Origin: Amoebophrya sp. A120 | Taxonomy: Eukaryota > Sar > Dinophyceae > Syndiniales > Amoebophryaceae | Length of the DNA stretch: 64,000 bases | Reading direction: 5' to 3' | Assembly (NCBI GenBank): GCA_905178155.1 | Contig: CAJINV010000001.1 | Coordinates: 10,472,311-10,536,310, forward strand | Shown here: positions 45,401 to 58,300 of the stretch, piece after piece | Position numbering within the stretch: position 1 is the first letter of the stretch | Layout of the letters: each line of letters starts with the position of its first letter | Translations under genes and position numbers: made by a program | The notes under the pieces: generated by a model | Databases searched by the model: none | Told to the model about the DNA's origin: nothing | Seen by the model: the letters and a program-made list of their open reading frames with translations, nothing else

Positions 45401-48103
45401 TCTCGACTCGCATATCATGTGTGCTGTCCGCACTGTATCCTCCTCCCATCATCACCAGGTACGGAACTTCTTCCCAACCTCGTTCCGAAGAACCTTGAGG
45501 ATTTCCGGACGAAGACAAAAGTCGCCAAGATCGAGCCGAAGGAGGTGGATGCGAGGCCCCTCCTCGAACTGGCGAACAGCGGCAAGGCCAAGCTGACCTT
45601 CAACAGCTCCGAGTTCAACGAAAAATCCAAGAAGCTGGCCGCGGAGCGCGCCGCCTTGCTCCAGGGCCGGCGCGCGAGCGTCTGTGGCGCCGGCGCGGGC
45701 ACGTTGATCCTCTCCCGAGGACCGGCATCGATGATGAGCAACCCTCGCCTGCAGCAGCAACCGATGTCGGCCATCGACGAGGGCGACGACCAGGCGTCGG
45801 AGAAGACTTCCCCGATGAGTCCGTTGAAGAACAAGGCCGAAGAGTTGTCCGAGCCGCCGACCGTGCTCGTGAAGCAGGGCGGCGCTGTTGACTCGTTAGT
45901 GGTGGACGCGGTGGACAGTACGAACGGCATGATGATCCAAGGAGCAGAATCCGGTAGTAGTTGTACCAGTCCGGACGGAAAGCGGCAGTTCATGCGAGCG
46001 TCCCCTTCCTTCCACGATGTGTCCTCCAGCTCCTCGTCCGCGGCCGGGGATGAGGACGGCGCTTCGGATCAAAAACCTCCAAATGCAGGCGGGCGGAAAA
46101 AGCTTCCAAATAAAGCCGCTTCTGCCACGTCCTCGGCACGGGGAGCTGCAACAGGAGCGGTTCTGAAGAATCCGAACGTCGCCTCACTGTTCAAAATTCC
46201 GCTCAATGTCACCATGAGCCAGAAGCTGCTGCACGTGGACACACACGCACTGCAGTTGAACTACGCTCCGCGCACTTCGTACCAGAAGACCGGCGTGCTC
46301 ACGCTACGTCACAGTCCGCCGAAGGGCACGAATCCAAAGCGGGTCTCCGGGACCAAGCCGGGCATCAACCTCTCCGAGCTGCGCTTAATGAACCCTGCGG
46401 CTTTGCTCAAAACGGCTGCAGGGCCTGAGAAAAAGACCATCAAGGCTCCTCTACTTGGCGGTGTGAAGATTCAGCCGAAAGTCAGTGGAGCATTGCCATT
46501 GGACCCGGTCGTGCGAAATAGCAGTAAAGCGTCCTCGGATGCTGGTACCGTTCCGGTCGTCGACGAGAACGGGCAGAAGGTGCACAAGCATTCGGACCTG
46601 GTACAGGACTTGATGAATGTTGAGCCGGCGACTGAGCAAGAAGGTGCAACTTGTGGTCCTGGGGAAGGGAAAGATGAAAAGAAAAGTACGACGCCGAAAG
46701 ATGCTAACGCTGCTGAAAAAGAAAACAAAAACGTGGATGCCACTGCCACGTCGTCGTGGCAGAAAGAGCGGATCGCTGTTCTGCACAGCGCGGATACACC
46801 ATCAGTCTCAGTCCAGGAAATAGAGCCCGCGGATCCGAACAACGGAGAGACGCTGCCAGCTCCTGCAAAGAAGTTACCGAACAAAATGAAGTCCCCGAAC
46901 GCGACCCAAATCCCGAAACTGAAAATCCCGCCGCAGGGCTCACCGGTCTTCCTCGTCAACCAGAACGTCGACGAAGACGCGAGCGCCACTTCGCACTCTG
47001 AAGATATCAAATCCAGCGAGGCGGATGAAACGAACGTGACCTCAAAAATCAAAAAACCAAAAGCCGCCGTCGTTCCCCCAGCAGCACCGCAGAACGCGAA
47101 CATCCAGGCTTTACTGCAGCAACGCAATATGGAGTGTCTGAGCCAGCTGACACAGAAATCCGTCGGAAATTTGCAAGAGCTGCGTCGGCACAGCGTTTCG
47201 CTGGTGATGCACAGGGCCGCCACGGAAATGAAAAAGCGGAATTCGGGCTCGAATTCGAACCGTACCTCCCTGGCGTCGGTCGCAGAAGCGACCTCCGCGA
47301 ACACCACAACGATCAAAGCGACCAGGGCGGTCGCTTCTGGTGGCGGCCCGTCGGCCGGCACTCGCCGCATGCCGGTTAACTTGGTCACTCCTGGCCTCAG
47401 CGGAATCGTGCCTCCGCAACTCGGCAGCAGTAAAACCATGCTCGTCCAGAGCTTCAGCACGTCGAAGATTTCGACAACCACCGCGGAGGAGTCATCTGCG
47501 CGGAGTGAGAAAAAACCAGAACAAGTGACAGTGATTCCTACCAGCAGCCCGGTGCTGTTGCAGCAACCGCAGCTGCCCACAGTTCCAGGATTTTCTGGAT
47601 CTAAATCACCGATGTTCAATCGCACTACGCCACTGATTTCGCCCGTCGCCCCATTATCGTCTCCGCGTGTGAACGTCGTTGCAGGACCTGGAGCAGCCTC
47701 TTTTTTGTCGCCAAAGATGTCAAAGTCGCCAGTCGTCGGGACGCAATCAGGTTTGACGACCTCTGCGGCGAGCTGCCGCGCTGAGCAATTTGTGCAGGCG
47801 GACAGCCAAAGCAGCACCGGTTCCGGCAAAACGCCGGTTTCGGTCACCGCGACCGCGCGACCAGTTCCGATGACTTTGACAACGTCGAAAGGAGCGACCT
47901 CCCCGTTCTACGCTACTGGCAGTCCGTCACTGGTAAAAAGCGCCAGTACGCTGAAAGCCTCGCCTACCTTTATCCAAGCACCAAAAGTCGGAATTTTCAA
48001 TCCGCCGCAGCGGGGAAGCAGTAGTAGCTCGGGCGCATCAAATCCGATTGTTCCAGTGACGGCAAGTAAAGCTGTACAAGAGCCTGTTGAGAAAGCTGCG
48101 TAG
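42439..48103 (+). CDS. Unrecognised 1655-aa protein, Ser/Ala-rich C-terminal half
   Basis: Five exons: 42439-42849, 43006-43528, 43743-44501, 44694-45323 and 45459-48103. Four introns separate them; the second is an introner, the others GT-AG. The last GT-AG intron (135 nt) has no in-frame stop, so the unspliced frame is also open. The first 350 residues look globular (FREKYWPLMILKKSHAVDAF, CAIVNYHPDLKLTHKQMW). An acidic, Ala-rich segment follows, then a short conserved-looking block (RPISELASEWSFTESRVAMH). The remaining thousand residues are low complexity, rich in Ser, Pro, Lys and Ala, with repeated KSP-like and SPV-like motifs. There are no membrane segments and no domain was recognised. 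The start ATG (42439) has a strong context, AAAAATGG. A scaffolding or cytoskeletal role is possible from composition, but that is a guess. Confidence 0.7.
43529..43737. mobile_element. Introner-like element 6 (209 bp, A-rich-end family)
   Basis: Starts TATGCAAGAAAAAAAGGTTG; the right end in reverse is TATCCAGGAAAAAAAGATTG. It is the same end type as element 4 in GOGAT. Perfect duplication GTCCT at 43524-43528 and 43738-43742. Excision joins Pro-Ser to Cys-Ala-Ile in frame. A GT-AG alternative (43552-43738) is also in frame and would add a few residues. Confidence 0.88.
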
Positions 48104-48961
48104 AAGTATGTCTTTTTGAAGTGGTTTTTTGCTGTGCCTGGGTCAACATAATGCATGAGTTGCTTGCGGGGCCGACAAAGATTATCGGTTGTGAGCCAAG
48201 TGATAGGGAAGCTACTTCACGTCAAGTGTAGTACCGGAGCCGTGTAAAAATCATTTTTCCAGGTTTTGAAATTGAGATTTCTTCCGTAGTTGTTCGCCGG
48301 GCTCGAAGTACTTGGAACTAGTATTCTTCTTGTGAAGATCATACGCATTTTTCGCCAACATGACTGACAGAATGTGAATGATCTTTCTACAGTACTTACG
48401 TCACAGCGGTTGCTTTACCCTATAATCAGCATCCTGAATCTATTGATCGCGATGGAAATACGAAGTAAGATGAAAGACGATTTGGATGTGTTACATGAAG
48501 AGCTTTTTCGACATGTGGAAAGCAGGGAAACCATGCGCTCGCAAATTGAACCATGTCATCATGACAATCAAGAGACGGGTCTCGTTCCTAGACTAAGAAT
48601 TTGAACTTTACTCCACCAGGGTGTTCTAGGAAGCAGTGCCGATCAGATGTAGATGGCCGTGGATCAGAACCATAGTAAAATCCAGAATGTTTGTTGATCT
48701 TATGTCTTTCCATCGCAAGCCAAAAGCTAAAGCAATCCCACCAATGCAGGCAACCCAACAACCAATTTCTTCCGTTTAGTCTTAGTGTTAGTGTTGAATG
48801 AAAAATAAGAACCACATAAGTACCTACCCATCTTTTCAGTATCACCCAGTAGTCCTCGAGGAATTATGTCCCAAGGAGGAGAATCAGAATCGCACGCAGC
48901 CTACTAACTCTCCTACATTTCATCTTCACACTACGACCCGTATTTGAATTATTAAAAAGCC
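48104..48961. other. Intergenic region before CBP20
   Basis: 858 bp. A 76-codon open frame at 48374-48604 has no motif and no supporting context. Nothing else is recognised. Confidence 0.5.
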
Positions 48962-49582
48962 ATGGCCTCCCTTTACAAGGAAATTATGCCGGCGAAGGCC
49001 GTCTACTGGGACCGAAAATCCGGGCTTTCCCTCGATCAGTGGAAGAAACAACTGGAAGTCTCCACGACGATTTATGTCGGGAACCTTTCCTTTTGGACGC
49101 AGGAAGAGCAGATTTGGGAACTCTTTTCCAAATGTGGCAATCTCGTCGCCCTCACCATGGGCCTGAATAAGTTTAAGAAACAGCCGTGTGGGTTCTGCTT
49201 CGTCCAGTACAGGACACATGAAGAGGCCGTCCGAGCCGTTCACGTGTTGAAGAACGCAAAACTCGACGGCAGGTCACTGACCGTCGACTTGGACGCTGTA
49301 GGTGTGACCGACGGGCGACAATACGGCAGAGGGGAGACCGGCGGGCAATGGCGAGACGACATGCGGAAAGGCTTTGACGCGCAGCGGGGTGGGGACGGGA
49401 AGGATTTGTTGAAGAAGGTCAACGGAACTGACGGCTGTATTTACACCGGGAAGAACTTCCACCGAGAAAACGCAGACGAGGACAAAACGAAAAAGAAGAA
49501 GGACGGCGACAAAAAAGATAAGAAAAAAAGACACAAAACCGACGACAAGGGGGAGAAGAAAGCAAAGCGACAGAAGACCTGA
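48962..49582 (+). CDS. NCBP2: Nuclear cap-binding protein subunit 2 (CBP20), 206 aa
   Basis: Binds the 7-methylguanosine cap of nascent RNA in the nucleus together with CBP80, promoting splicing, export and 3' processing. Intronless. The single RRM (about residues 37-112) has RNP2 TIYVGNLSF and RNP1 CGFCFVQY, both nearly identical to CBP20 consensus, plus the FWTQEEQIWELFSKCG helix. The family-diagnostic tail GRQYGRGETGGQWRDDMRKGFD follows the RRM, matching the cap-contacting region of human CBP20. The N-terminal tyrosine (AVYWDRKSG) corresponds to the cap-stacking segment. An unusual Lys/Asp-rich C-terminal extension of about 50 residues (KKKDGDKKDKKKRHK) could serve as a nuclear localisation signal. 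The start ATG has context AGCCATGG. One of the surest calls in the window. Confidence 0.97.
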   Translation: MASLYKEIMPAKAVYWDRKSGLSLDQWKKQLEVSTTIYVGNLSFWTQEEQIWELFSKCGNLVALTMGLNKFKKQPCGFCFVQYRTHEEAVRAVHVLKNAKLDGRSLTVDLDAVGVTDGRQYGRGETGGQWRDDMRKGFDAQRGGDGKDLLKKVNGTDGCIYTGKNFHRENADEDKTKKKKDGDKKDKKKRHKTDDKGEKKAKRQKT

Positions 49583-50623
49583 ATGATGTGACTCTTTTGG
49601 TGCATCGCTTATTTGTTCTCTGGTCGGAGACGTAGATGAACCGTCAACATTAGAGCTCAGAAGTAGCACAACAAACACGAGAAAGATTTAAGATTGTGAC
49701 AACGTCGGGTAAAACAAAGTTCTTTCTGCAGGTCCTCTGAACGACTCGTCTACCCCCGTTGCTCGCGTCTAGGTGTTCGCCTTTACCAGAGACTAAAGCC
49801 CTCCTAGTAGTCATCCATCGTGCATATGAAAATGGACGTGTGTATGTATGGTGAGTATCGAGAGCGAAGAGAGACTTTCTCCATAGCGAGCACAAACAAG
49901 AAACTACTTGTGAGCGATCATTTTTGAACGCAATCCGAAAATCTGGATCGTCTAGAAGGAGTTTGCCAACTGCAATCGGTGGGGAAAATCATGCTGAAAA
50001 TGGTTTTATCGTCTTCAACAGGAACCAACACAAGAATCGATCCCATTCAATATCGCGCCGTCCTCTATTACCCCCTGACTGTAGTAGTTTTCTCCTCGTA
50101 ATTATGTCTGCTCTTATTCTCTGGAAATAAATGTCGATCCGTGTCTGTGTTGTCGGTCTCGGTCGCTAAACAGAAAAACGCTATTTCCAAATCTGTCTTC
50201 CACTAAGAATCTGTCTTCTGTGCAGTAAAAAACGCAAGACTGGGTCTACCAGGGATGTTGTACGTAGGTGTTTAGCGCATCGCATGCTCGGCACTTTCAA
50301 GCACTAATATTTGTCTTCGCGCTTCTTCATCGTTTTGCGAGTAGGGTAAAAGTAAATCATATCAAAACCGAAGATGTTGTACCCTGACCCGTTGATCGTG
50401 TGGGCGTTTTGCATTGTACGCAGCCTCTTTGTTGTTCACTTGTCGAAATCTCCCCATCCCCATGACCAAGAAACTTCATCTTCGGCTACTAACACAAACG
50501 ACTTCAATCTCACGACGGGGTTTCAGTAGGTGATTTTTTTTCAACCCTTTGGGTAAGAACTTTCGTCGTCGTATACTACAAAAGTATTCATCTTGCTGTT
50601 GAAAACAAGAACCCTCCGAGAAA
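49583..50623. other. Intergenic region after CBP20
   Basis: About 1.04 kb with no recognisable gene, RNA or repeat. It should include the CBP20 3' end and the promoter of the next small gene. Confidence 0.5.
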
Positions 50624-51277
50624 ATGGATAACAACGCAAGCGCACTATTTCGGGAGGGTCTGGAGACCGAGAAGCGCATGAGCTTCAAATGGATGCAGGA
50701 TATGGATTTGTCCGACGCCAAAGAGATCCCGACCGAGGTGCAGTACAAGTCCTCCAGCATCGCTGCAGAACCGTTCAAGAAGCACCTTGTCCAGGAAACC
50801 AAGGGCTTCAAGCCGCAAATCAAAAAGGAGAACTTCGAACGGGCCAAGAAATCTTTCGGCATGTGCAACAGCGAGTTGCCCTACGTAATGGCCCGTGACG
50901 ACCCGCGCCCACTGGCACAGTGCTTCCGGTATAGCGCGATTTGTTCATCTGGTGACGTACTATTCATGAAGATTGAGACTTACCACCAGTATGCTATCGG
51001 AAAGATGTGCTTCAGCTTCTTGCACAAATCTTCGTACCCTTCGCCGCTACTGAACGAGCTGAAGCACTCCATCCAAAAATTCATTTCTGTTTGAAATTAG
51101 AGTTGTCTTAACATAACAAAACCAAACTAAAACCATATCAGAACCGGTCGTGTGGGTGAGATGCAGATGAAGCAAGCACCACCAGCTTTGCGTCAGTCCG
51201 AGTACTACGGGAAACCCGATGCCACGGCGGGCTTCTACCGTCCCTCCGGCGCTTTCTACGCCGTCGAGGACAAGTAA
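50624..51277 (+). CDS. Unrecognised 146-aa soluble protein
   Basis: Two exons, 50624-50928 and 51142-51277, joined by a GT-AG intron (GTATAG to ATATCAG, phase 2) in clean frame. The protein is charged, lacks hydrophobic segments or a signal peptide, and is rich in Lys, Glu, Phe and Tyr. It ends in an aromatic tail (EYYGKPDATAGFYRPSGAFY). The size and Tyr/Pro-rich ending are reminiscent of small axonemal microtubule inner proteins, but no family could be matched. The ATG context is GAAAATGG. If the intron is not removed, the frame stops at 51094 with a different tail. Confidence 0.7.
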
Positions 51278-52310
51278 AAGCAACGACTGCACGCGAACAA
51301 AACGAGTCATCACCTACCTCCTTTTTACTCGAATAAAAAAATGATCACGACACGCGCAGACTCTCACTACTAGACTTGCCTTTCAGAGCAGCACTGACTT
51401 GTATTTCCACAGTATCTTTTCGGTGAACTACAGATAGCACGGTGATGGAGTCTTGACGCCATGGGCCAGTGGACGGAAATGAAATAGTTGTCGTACGCAC
51501 TGGATACTACCAGAAACAAACAACAGCTACAGTAGAAGTTCAGCATTGTAAGATTTCTTGCAGTACCAGACGTTTCTTGTTATATGAATCAGAGCAGCAA
51601 AGTATAGCCTACCCGCGTCTTCGAGTATCAAGATTTGAAGAAGATTTTTATGAGCCGTCGACTACAGCTGCAGAGAATCAGTGTTTTGTTTGAGAAATCT
51701 TTCTGAACTGAGCTTGTCCGGCAGTGCAAGAACCGCAATCCCGGAATACCTAAAACTTGCTACCCTTTTCAATTTCAACATCACAGGTGCTGTTAATGAA
51801 CATTGATTTGCAACGACCTTTTCTACCTTCCAAGCTTTGGTGGGTTCACCACGGCGGAGGACAACCGCACGCAAGAAATGCGTCCCTGGAGTTCCCACTT
51901 TGACGCGTTTTCGCCTTTTATTCGAATGGAATCGTGATTATCGTGGTTCGCTGCACTTCAAAGAAAACTACTATCGTCCTAACTAAGTGCTGTCGCGATC
52001 GCTTCAAGTCGTCGTCTTCCTGCATCGCTATATCGAAATCGCACATCGTCATCGTCGTAGTAGTCGTTATCGTTTCCGAGAGTCAATATCAACAGTTTGG
52101 TTTATTTTGACAGGGGAAGAGGATCGTTGAAATCGCATATCTTATTCGTGTTTCTTTGGCGAAGCGGTGCATCATCTCAGTTTTCTGCACCTTGGAGGTG
52201 CTAATCTGTACAGAGATGAAACACTCAGGATTCCAAGATCAAGAACGTGAAGAAATCGAGCATGAGCTTCTTTGATTTAGTGTGAATATTAAGTACAGTT
52301 TTCCTCCATC
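51278..52310. other. Intergenic region before the ABC transporter
   Basis: About 1.03 kb without a recognisable gene. The 74-codon frame at 51469-51693 has no motif. Confidence 0.5.
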
Positions 52311-55300
52311 ATGAGTAAGCCAAACTCTGGCAAGCAGGACCCGTTGTCCTACCGGAGCAGTCAGAGTCGCAACAAAGACAACCCATCAAGCTCGGAGAAA
52401 AGTTCCCAAGCCCCTTCGTTTCCCGCGACACCCGGGCTCCGCATCGTACCGTCGGGGCAGAATTACAGTGGTTCCTCTCTGCCACCAGGCGATCATGGCT
52501 CTTCCCTGCCCAGCGAGGCCAATATTTTTCTGCAGCACGTGGAGCCGCTGCAGGACCGCTTGGCAAGTGGCGAGCAGAGGGAAAAAGAACTGCAGGCCGT
52601 GGTGTCGAAAGACCCCGCCGGAGCGGGGGAGGAAGACGCACTTCTCGGCGGCACCGAACAAGATGAAGATACCAGTTTCAAAATGCCGCAGGAGTACTAC
52701 ATGGACCGGTGGTCTGTGGATCTGAACGTCGGAGACCGTATGCACAGCATGTTCAAGGACGCCGAGGCCGCGAAGCGGGAAGAAATCCTAGCTGAAACGG
52801 GACAAGAACTGTCACTGGCGGAATTGGCAGAAGATACCGATTTCCTTTTCCCTCCCAGCAAGGTGGGCATGGGAAAGATGTTTTTCTTCGTGTCCGGTGC
52901 CAAGGAGCGGTGGCGCTACATTGGCGGCGCGATGATCGCGCTTGTCGCGCTCGCACCATCCGGGCTGTCCTTCGTCATCGTGCAGATCCAGCTCGATAAC
53001 GTAGATGAAACGTTCGCGCGCCAGGACATCGGGAATGCAAACACGATGGCCGTGTCCCGGGCGGCAGCGAATCTGAACAAGGATCTGCAGTTGAACCAGA
53101 GTATCTGGGCCTTGGCGTGGCCACCGCTTCTCGGGCTAGTTTTCCTCGGAATCTGGACGATACTGATGGTGTACACCAGTTTTTACCTGTTCGAATCCGC
53201 GGCCGTTTTGCAAATTGCCCGTATTCGGCGCTTGTACCTGAAAGCGGTTTTGACCCAAGACTTCGCCTGGTTCGATGCGACGAACGAGCTGGAACTTCCG
53301 CAACAGATTCAGCTCGATATCGAGCGTATTCGATTGGCGTTTGGGTCGCGGTTGTGCATCGCCCTGCAGGCGCTCGGGCTCGCGATCGGGGCACTGGGCA
53401 TCTCGTTGATCAAAAACTGGATGTTGACCTTGCTAGTTCTCCCCGGCGTTGCGGCGGTCTACTTTTCCGCTGTGTGGATGCTGAACGTGAAGCAGGAACG
53501 GACCACGAAGTCCGATACCAGCTATTTGGAGGCCGCTACCATCGCGGAGGAGTGCTTTCGGAGTGTCCGGACGCTGTATTCCTTCACGTCTGAGAAACGG
53601 GAAGTCCAGGGCTACGCCGCGGCGGTCGACCGTTCGAAGGATGCCTACAAGACGACCGCGGTGAAAATGGGACTGGCGCTCGGATTCCAGGCCTCCGCGG
53701 TGTACATTTTCATTGCCATTGCGCTGTTCTTCGGGCGGTTGCAAATCTTCACGTGGAAAACTGGCCAGACCAGTGCGGGGGTGTTGGCGGTCATTTTTCT
53801 CGTCTTCAACGGACTGATCTATCTCCAGCAGGCAGCGGCTTACTTCGTCGTGTTTGCGGATTTCAAAATCAGTTTCGCAAACGTATTGTCGCTCGTCCGC
53901 AGCAGTCTGCGTTCCAAAATGGTTTTTGGCGACGAAACGCTGGAATTATCACCGGAGGAGCTGGAAGCAGTGCCGCACAAGCAGGTCGCCACCTACGCGG
54001 TTAAAAGACATTTGGAACAGCAACGGCTGCAAAAGAACGACGCTAGCCCCACAAGTAATCCTTCGTCGTCGAAGATAAAAATGTCGAAGAGCCCGCTGGC
54101 AGCTTCTCCGGTCTCGTCAACTTCTCTTGCCAGTGGGGGTGGGGGGGAAGGAGTGCACTACGCTATGATCGAGCGCGGGTCCGAAGCGGGAAAGAACAAG
54201 AAAAAGCAGGCGGACAACACGACGAGGGCGCTTGTCACGGAACTTCGACGGCTAACAACTGTCCTGGAGGTGCAGTCTGGTGTGATGAACAACATGTCCT
54301 CCGCTACGTCCTCGAAAACATCCAAGAAAACTAGTACTGCCTCCTCGCCTCTTTTGGGACCTTCGACGAAGCATTCCAGCACGAGCTCCAACAAAGCTTT
54401 CGAAGCCGCAGACGAAGACCTCCGCCGTGCCTACCTGCTGGAGTTTGATTTTTCTCTGGAGAAGCAAGTTCGCAAGAAGTGGGCGCCTTGGCTACGGGAA
54501 TCGACACCAAGTGACACAGTTGAGGCCTTGATTCCGCCAATCGACGACGAGGCTAGTACCTCTTTCTCTCCCCCTACCAGCAGCTCCACGGTATCGGGCA
54601 GCGGCTCGGGCGAAAGTCGGCGCACCTTCGACGACTTCCTTTGGCAGGTGCTGGGGTTGAAGATGGAGAAGATCAAAGTTCGCACCACGACGGATCTGCC
54701 TTCTCTCACCCTTTTCGTCGAACAGGTGCGACCGGACTCGCCGGCGGACAGAGCTGGAATTTCGGCGGGCTGTCGCCTGATTCAGTGGGACAACAAGGAC
54801 GTGGCTCTGGTGACGAGCAACTACAACAAATCGTCGCGCAAAAACCGCCCCCTCGCCACCGTCTCGGCCCCGAAAGGAGATTTTTACGCGGACGCAGATC
54901 ATCTTCCGCGTGACCAGCTTACCGGCCTGATTCGTGCGGACCCACACGTGCTGCGTGACTTGCTCGTGGAGAACCGCTCGCGCACGGTGCGGCTCTCTTT
55001 CCTGGACTCTACGGGTGTGACGCTCACGGGCTCCAACGTTTTGTTTGCGTACCCGACCCGCCCGGAGAAGACCGTACTTCGCGGCATGTCGTTCCTGATC
55101 AACGCGGGAGAAAAGGTGGCTTTCGTCGGTGGGTCTGGGAGCGGCAAGAGCACGGTGCTGCAGCTGCTGCAGCGGTGCTACTTCCCAGATGGCGGCAATA
55201 TTCAGATGAACGGATATCCGCTCAAAGAGATTTTCACACAAACATTTCGAAGCCTGGTTGGCGTGGTGTCGCAGGACCCGACGTTGTTCGGGTCGTTGAC

Positions 55301-58300
55301 CATTCGGGAAAACCTTCTTCTCGGCATCGACGACGGGAGTCGGCAAAAAATTTCGGACGACGCGATCCTTTCCATCCTCGACGTGCTCAAGCTGCGCGAC
55401 TGGGTGCAGGCGTTGCCGCAGGGCCTGGAATCCTCCGGCGTCTTCCTGTCCGGCGGGCAGAAGCAACGGCTGTCGATCGGACGCGCCATGCTCCGCAATC
55501 CGGCAATTTTGATTCTCGACGAAGCCACCTCCGCACTGGACATGGACTCCGAAAAACAGGTCATGGCCTGCGTCGACAGTCTCGGCCAGCCGTCTGCTTT
55601 ACTCGAGCCGTTTCACGCGGGTCTGCCAACTCTGCAAGCGGCCATGCAGCGACGTTACAAGGTCACCATGATCGTCGTTGCGCACCGGTTGTCGACGGTA
55701 TTTCGATTCTATTTGTTTTTGGATTTGAGAATTTGGCCCAAAACAAAGTACTTTTTCCAGCACCTAATTGATTCTGCAGAGGTGGTTTTTGTCATCTTCT
55801 ATAATCCTATTCCTACATACTCGGCTGCTCAGGTGGAGAATTGCGACAAGATTGTGGTGCTGAAGAACGGGCGCGTGAGTCAGTGCGGCACCCACCAGGA
55901 GCTCCTTCTCGATCCTCACGGGCTCTACGCTTCCATGGTGCAGCAGGGCGCCACTACAGAGGACCCCAAACAAACCCGTCGAGAAACGGCGCATAAAAAT
56001 CATCTGTTGAAAGGACCCTCGTCCGCACTGCAGCCCCCAGCGACGAGGCAACTCTTCCGCAAGGAGTCCGCGCAACTGGAACCATCTTTTTTCGTCACCC
56101 CGGATATGGGGCGGGCCATCATGGGCACGGGACTGCAGGACGGATACGCAGTGAACGTGAATCGCGGCTTTGAGACGGATGGCATGCTCACCAGTATGGC
56201 GCGGTCTCGCATGATGTACGGCTTGTTTGGCAAGGAACGCCGCGACACCGCGCCGCTAGACAGTCAAGTGGAAGACCGGGACAGTGCGAATCTTCGGCAA
56301 ACCCGAACGAGAAGGACGACCAACGTCGAGCCAGTGGAAGATAAGATTGCGGTGCCCTCGCCAAAGAGTAAGAGCAAGGACGGAAAACCGACTACTTCAC
56401 CGAAACTGAAGAAGAAGGATAGCAAGACGCGTAATTCAGATACAAAGTCCACGGGGGCCGAAGAGTCACACGCCCAGCAGTCGAGACTCAGTGGACAAAC
56501 GCCGCTCGACACATCAAATGCGGCCCAACAAGGATTGCTTTCGACGATGCTCGGGTTCGGCGAGGCGCCGAAGGAGAACGTGGATGACGTGTTTGGCGAC
56601 TTGGCTCCTCCGAGCACCACAGCAGCTGACAAATCGCCAAAGCGAGAAGGAAAGAGATCAATTGCGTCCATTTCGGGGGGACTTCACACCCGTCAGGAAA
56701 TCCAGCAGCAGCAGCAGCAGCAATTGCTCCCGGCCGATGATTTGCAGGACGCACCAGAGCAGCGACGGTCTTCAGGGCGGACCCAGCACGGTGTGGGGTT
56801 TCCGTGGTTCCAGCGAACTGGTGAGGGGGAAGCCGGTTTCTACAACGGATACGTTTACCAAGGCGATGAATTCTCAGATGACGAAGCTGATGAGACTAAC
56901 GCACTTCTGTTGACCAGCAAAGCTCCTACTCTGGGTCGTGGTCCAGACGCTCTACTCAGGACAAGCGCCACTTCCTACCGCGCGATCGACTTCGATGCGC
57001 GCGCCAGTGCGGCGGAAGCAGTTGCGGCAGAGAGTAGCAGTGATAGCGAGGAGGAGGATCCTGCGTATGACAGCTCGTCCTCGGCAAGCGTAGACGACGA
57101 GCGGCACTCACGACTGAGTTCCGGGACGATACAGGAGTCGGCCATGGAAGATGACGCTGCCCCTCGGTCCGCGCGGCGTAAGAAAAAGCAACCAAAAATG
57201 ACCGCGGCGGAGAAGCGGCTGGCACAAACCACTTTCAGTGGCTCATTGAAGCGACTGCTACGCGCGCCGTTCACCACGCCGCACGAGGTACGCGCGTTCT
57301 TGGTGCCGGCGATTCTTCTGAGCACGGGAATTGGCATCTGCCGCCCCATTGCGGCGTGGATTCTGTGCAAAACGCTCCTTTCCAACAAAGGCGTCCCCGT
57401 GGCAATAGAGCGCGTCGAGCAGGGGGTGGAAGTGGAGCGCAACCTGGGGATTTACACCACTGGACGAAGGTGGATGGACCTTGGCTGCATTGGTCTGGGC
57501 GGAATCGGCCTCACCCTGATTTTTCTCCTGTTCATGCAGCAATGGATTTACTACACGAAACTCATCACGCAAGTGCTCGCCCGGGTCCGCGCCCGCGTGT
57601 TTCGAAGCATAGTCACGCAAGAACTCCTCTGGCACGATTTGCCGGAAAACGCACCGGACAGGTAAGCAATTCTGCATCTAGTTTCCTCTTGAGTTCCGTA
57701 TGTTATTTCGGTTGGTGTGACAACAGAGGGTGCTCCTGTTCACATGATGCGCATAATCTAAAAATATTCTGCGGAGAGTTTATTGATTTTGTACGACCTA
57801 TGACCTAATCCGATTCCGAAAAAACAAAAAAACAGGTTGTGCAACTTACTGCAGCGTAGTTGCAATGCGTTTGTGGAGCTAATCCCCTGCGTGGGGAATC
57901 TGACACAAGACCTGGTGACCGTATTGGGGTCTCTCGGTGTTTCGTTCGGCCTCGCTTGGGAGATGAGTCTTGTACTTTTCTTCGCGATCATTGGAATCAC
58001 CGTTATGCTGTTCTGGCTAACCGCGACCTTTGGGGATCCCGGCCCGCCTTCCGTCGCAGAATTGACGACGCAAAAGTACGTGAGCGAGTCCATTTTTGCC
58101 GTGCGTGTGCTTCGTGGCTTAAACGGAACTGAGGAATTCTACTTGCGCTTCAAGCACATGGTGGCACAAGAACAGGAGGCCCAGTTGATCACGTCAAGAC
58201 GGCAGGCGATCGCAAGAGGGTTGACCGAGACTAGTCAGGCCTTGCTTTTTCTTACGGTGTCCGGTTTCGGCACGATTTTGATCGCCAAGGGCGTCAGCAC

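Noticed and set aside
45331-45458. Cys-rich mini-domain in the 1655-aa protein
   Set aside because: The Cys pairs lie entirely inside a 135-nt GT-AG segment with matching phase, so they are probably intron sequence read through.
46471-47847. 458-codon open frame on the minus strand
   Set aside because: It is antisense to the long exon of the 1655-aa gene. Its Ser/Val/Thr-rich translation has no motif and mirrors the codon use of the real gene.
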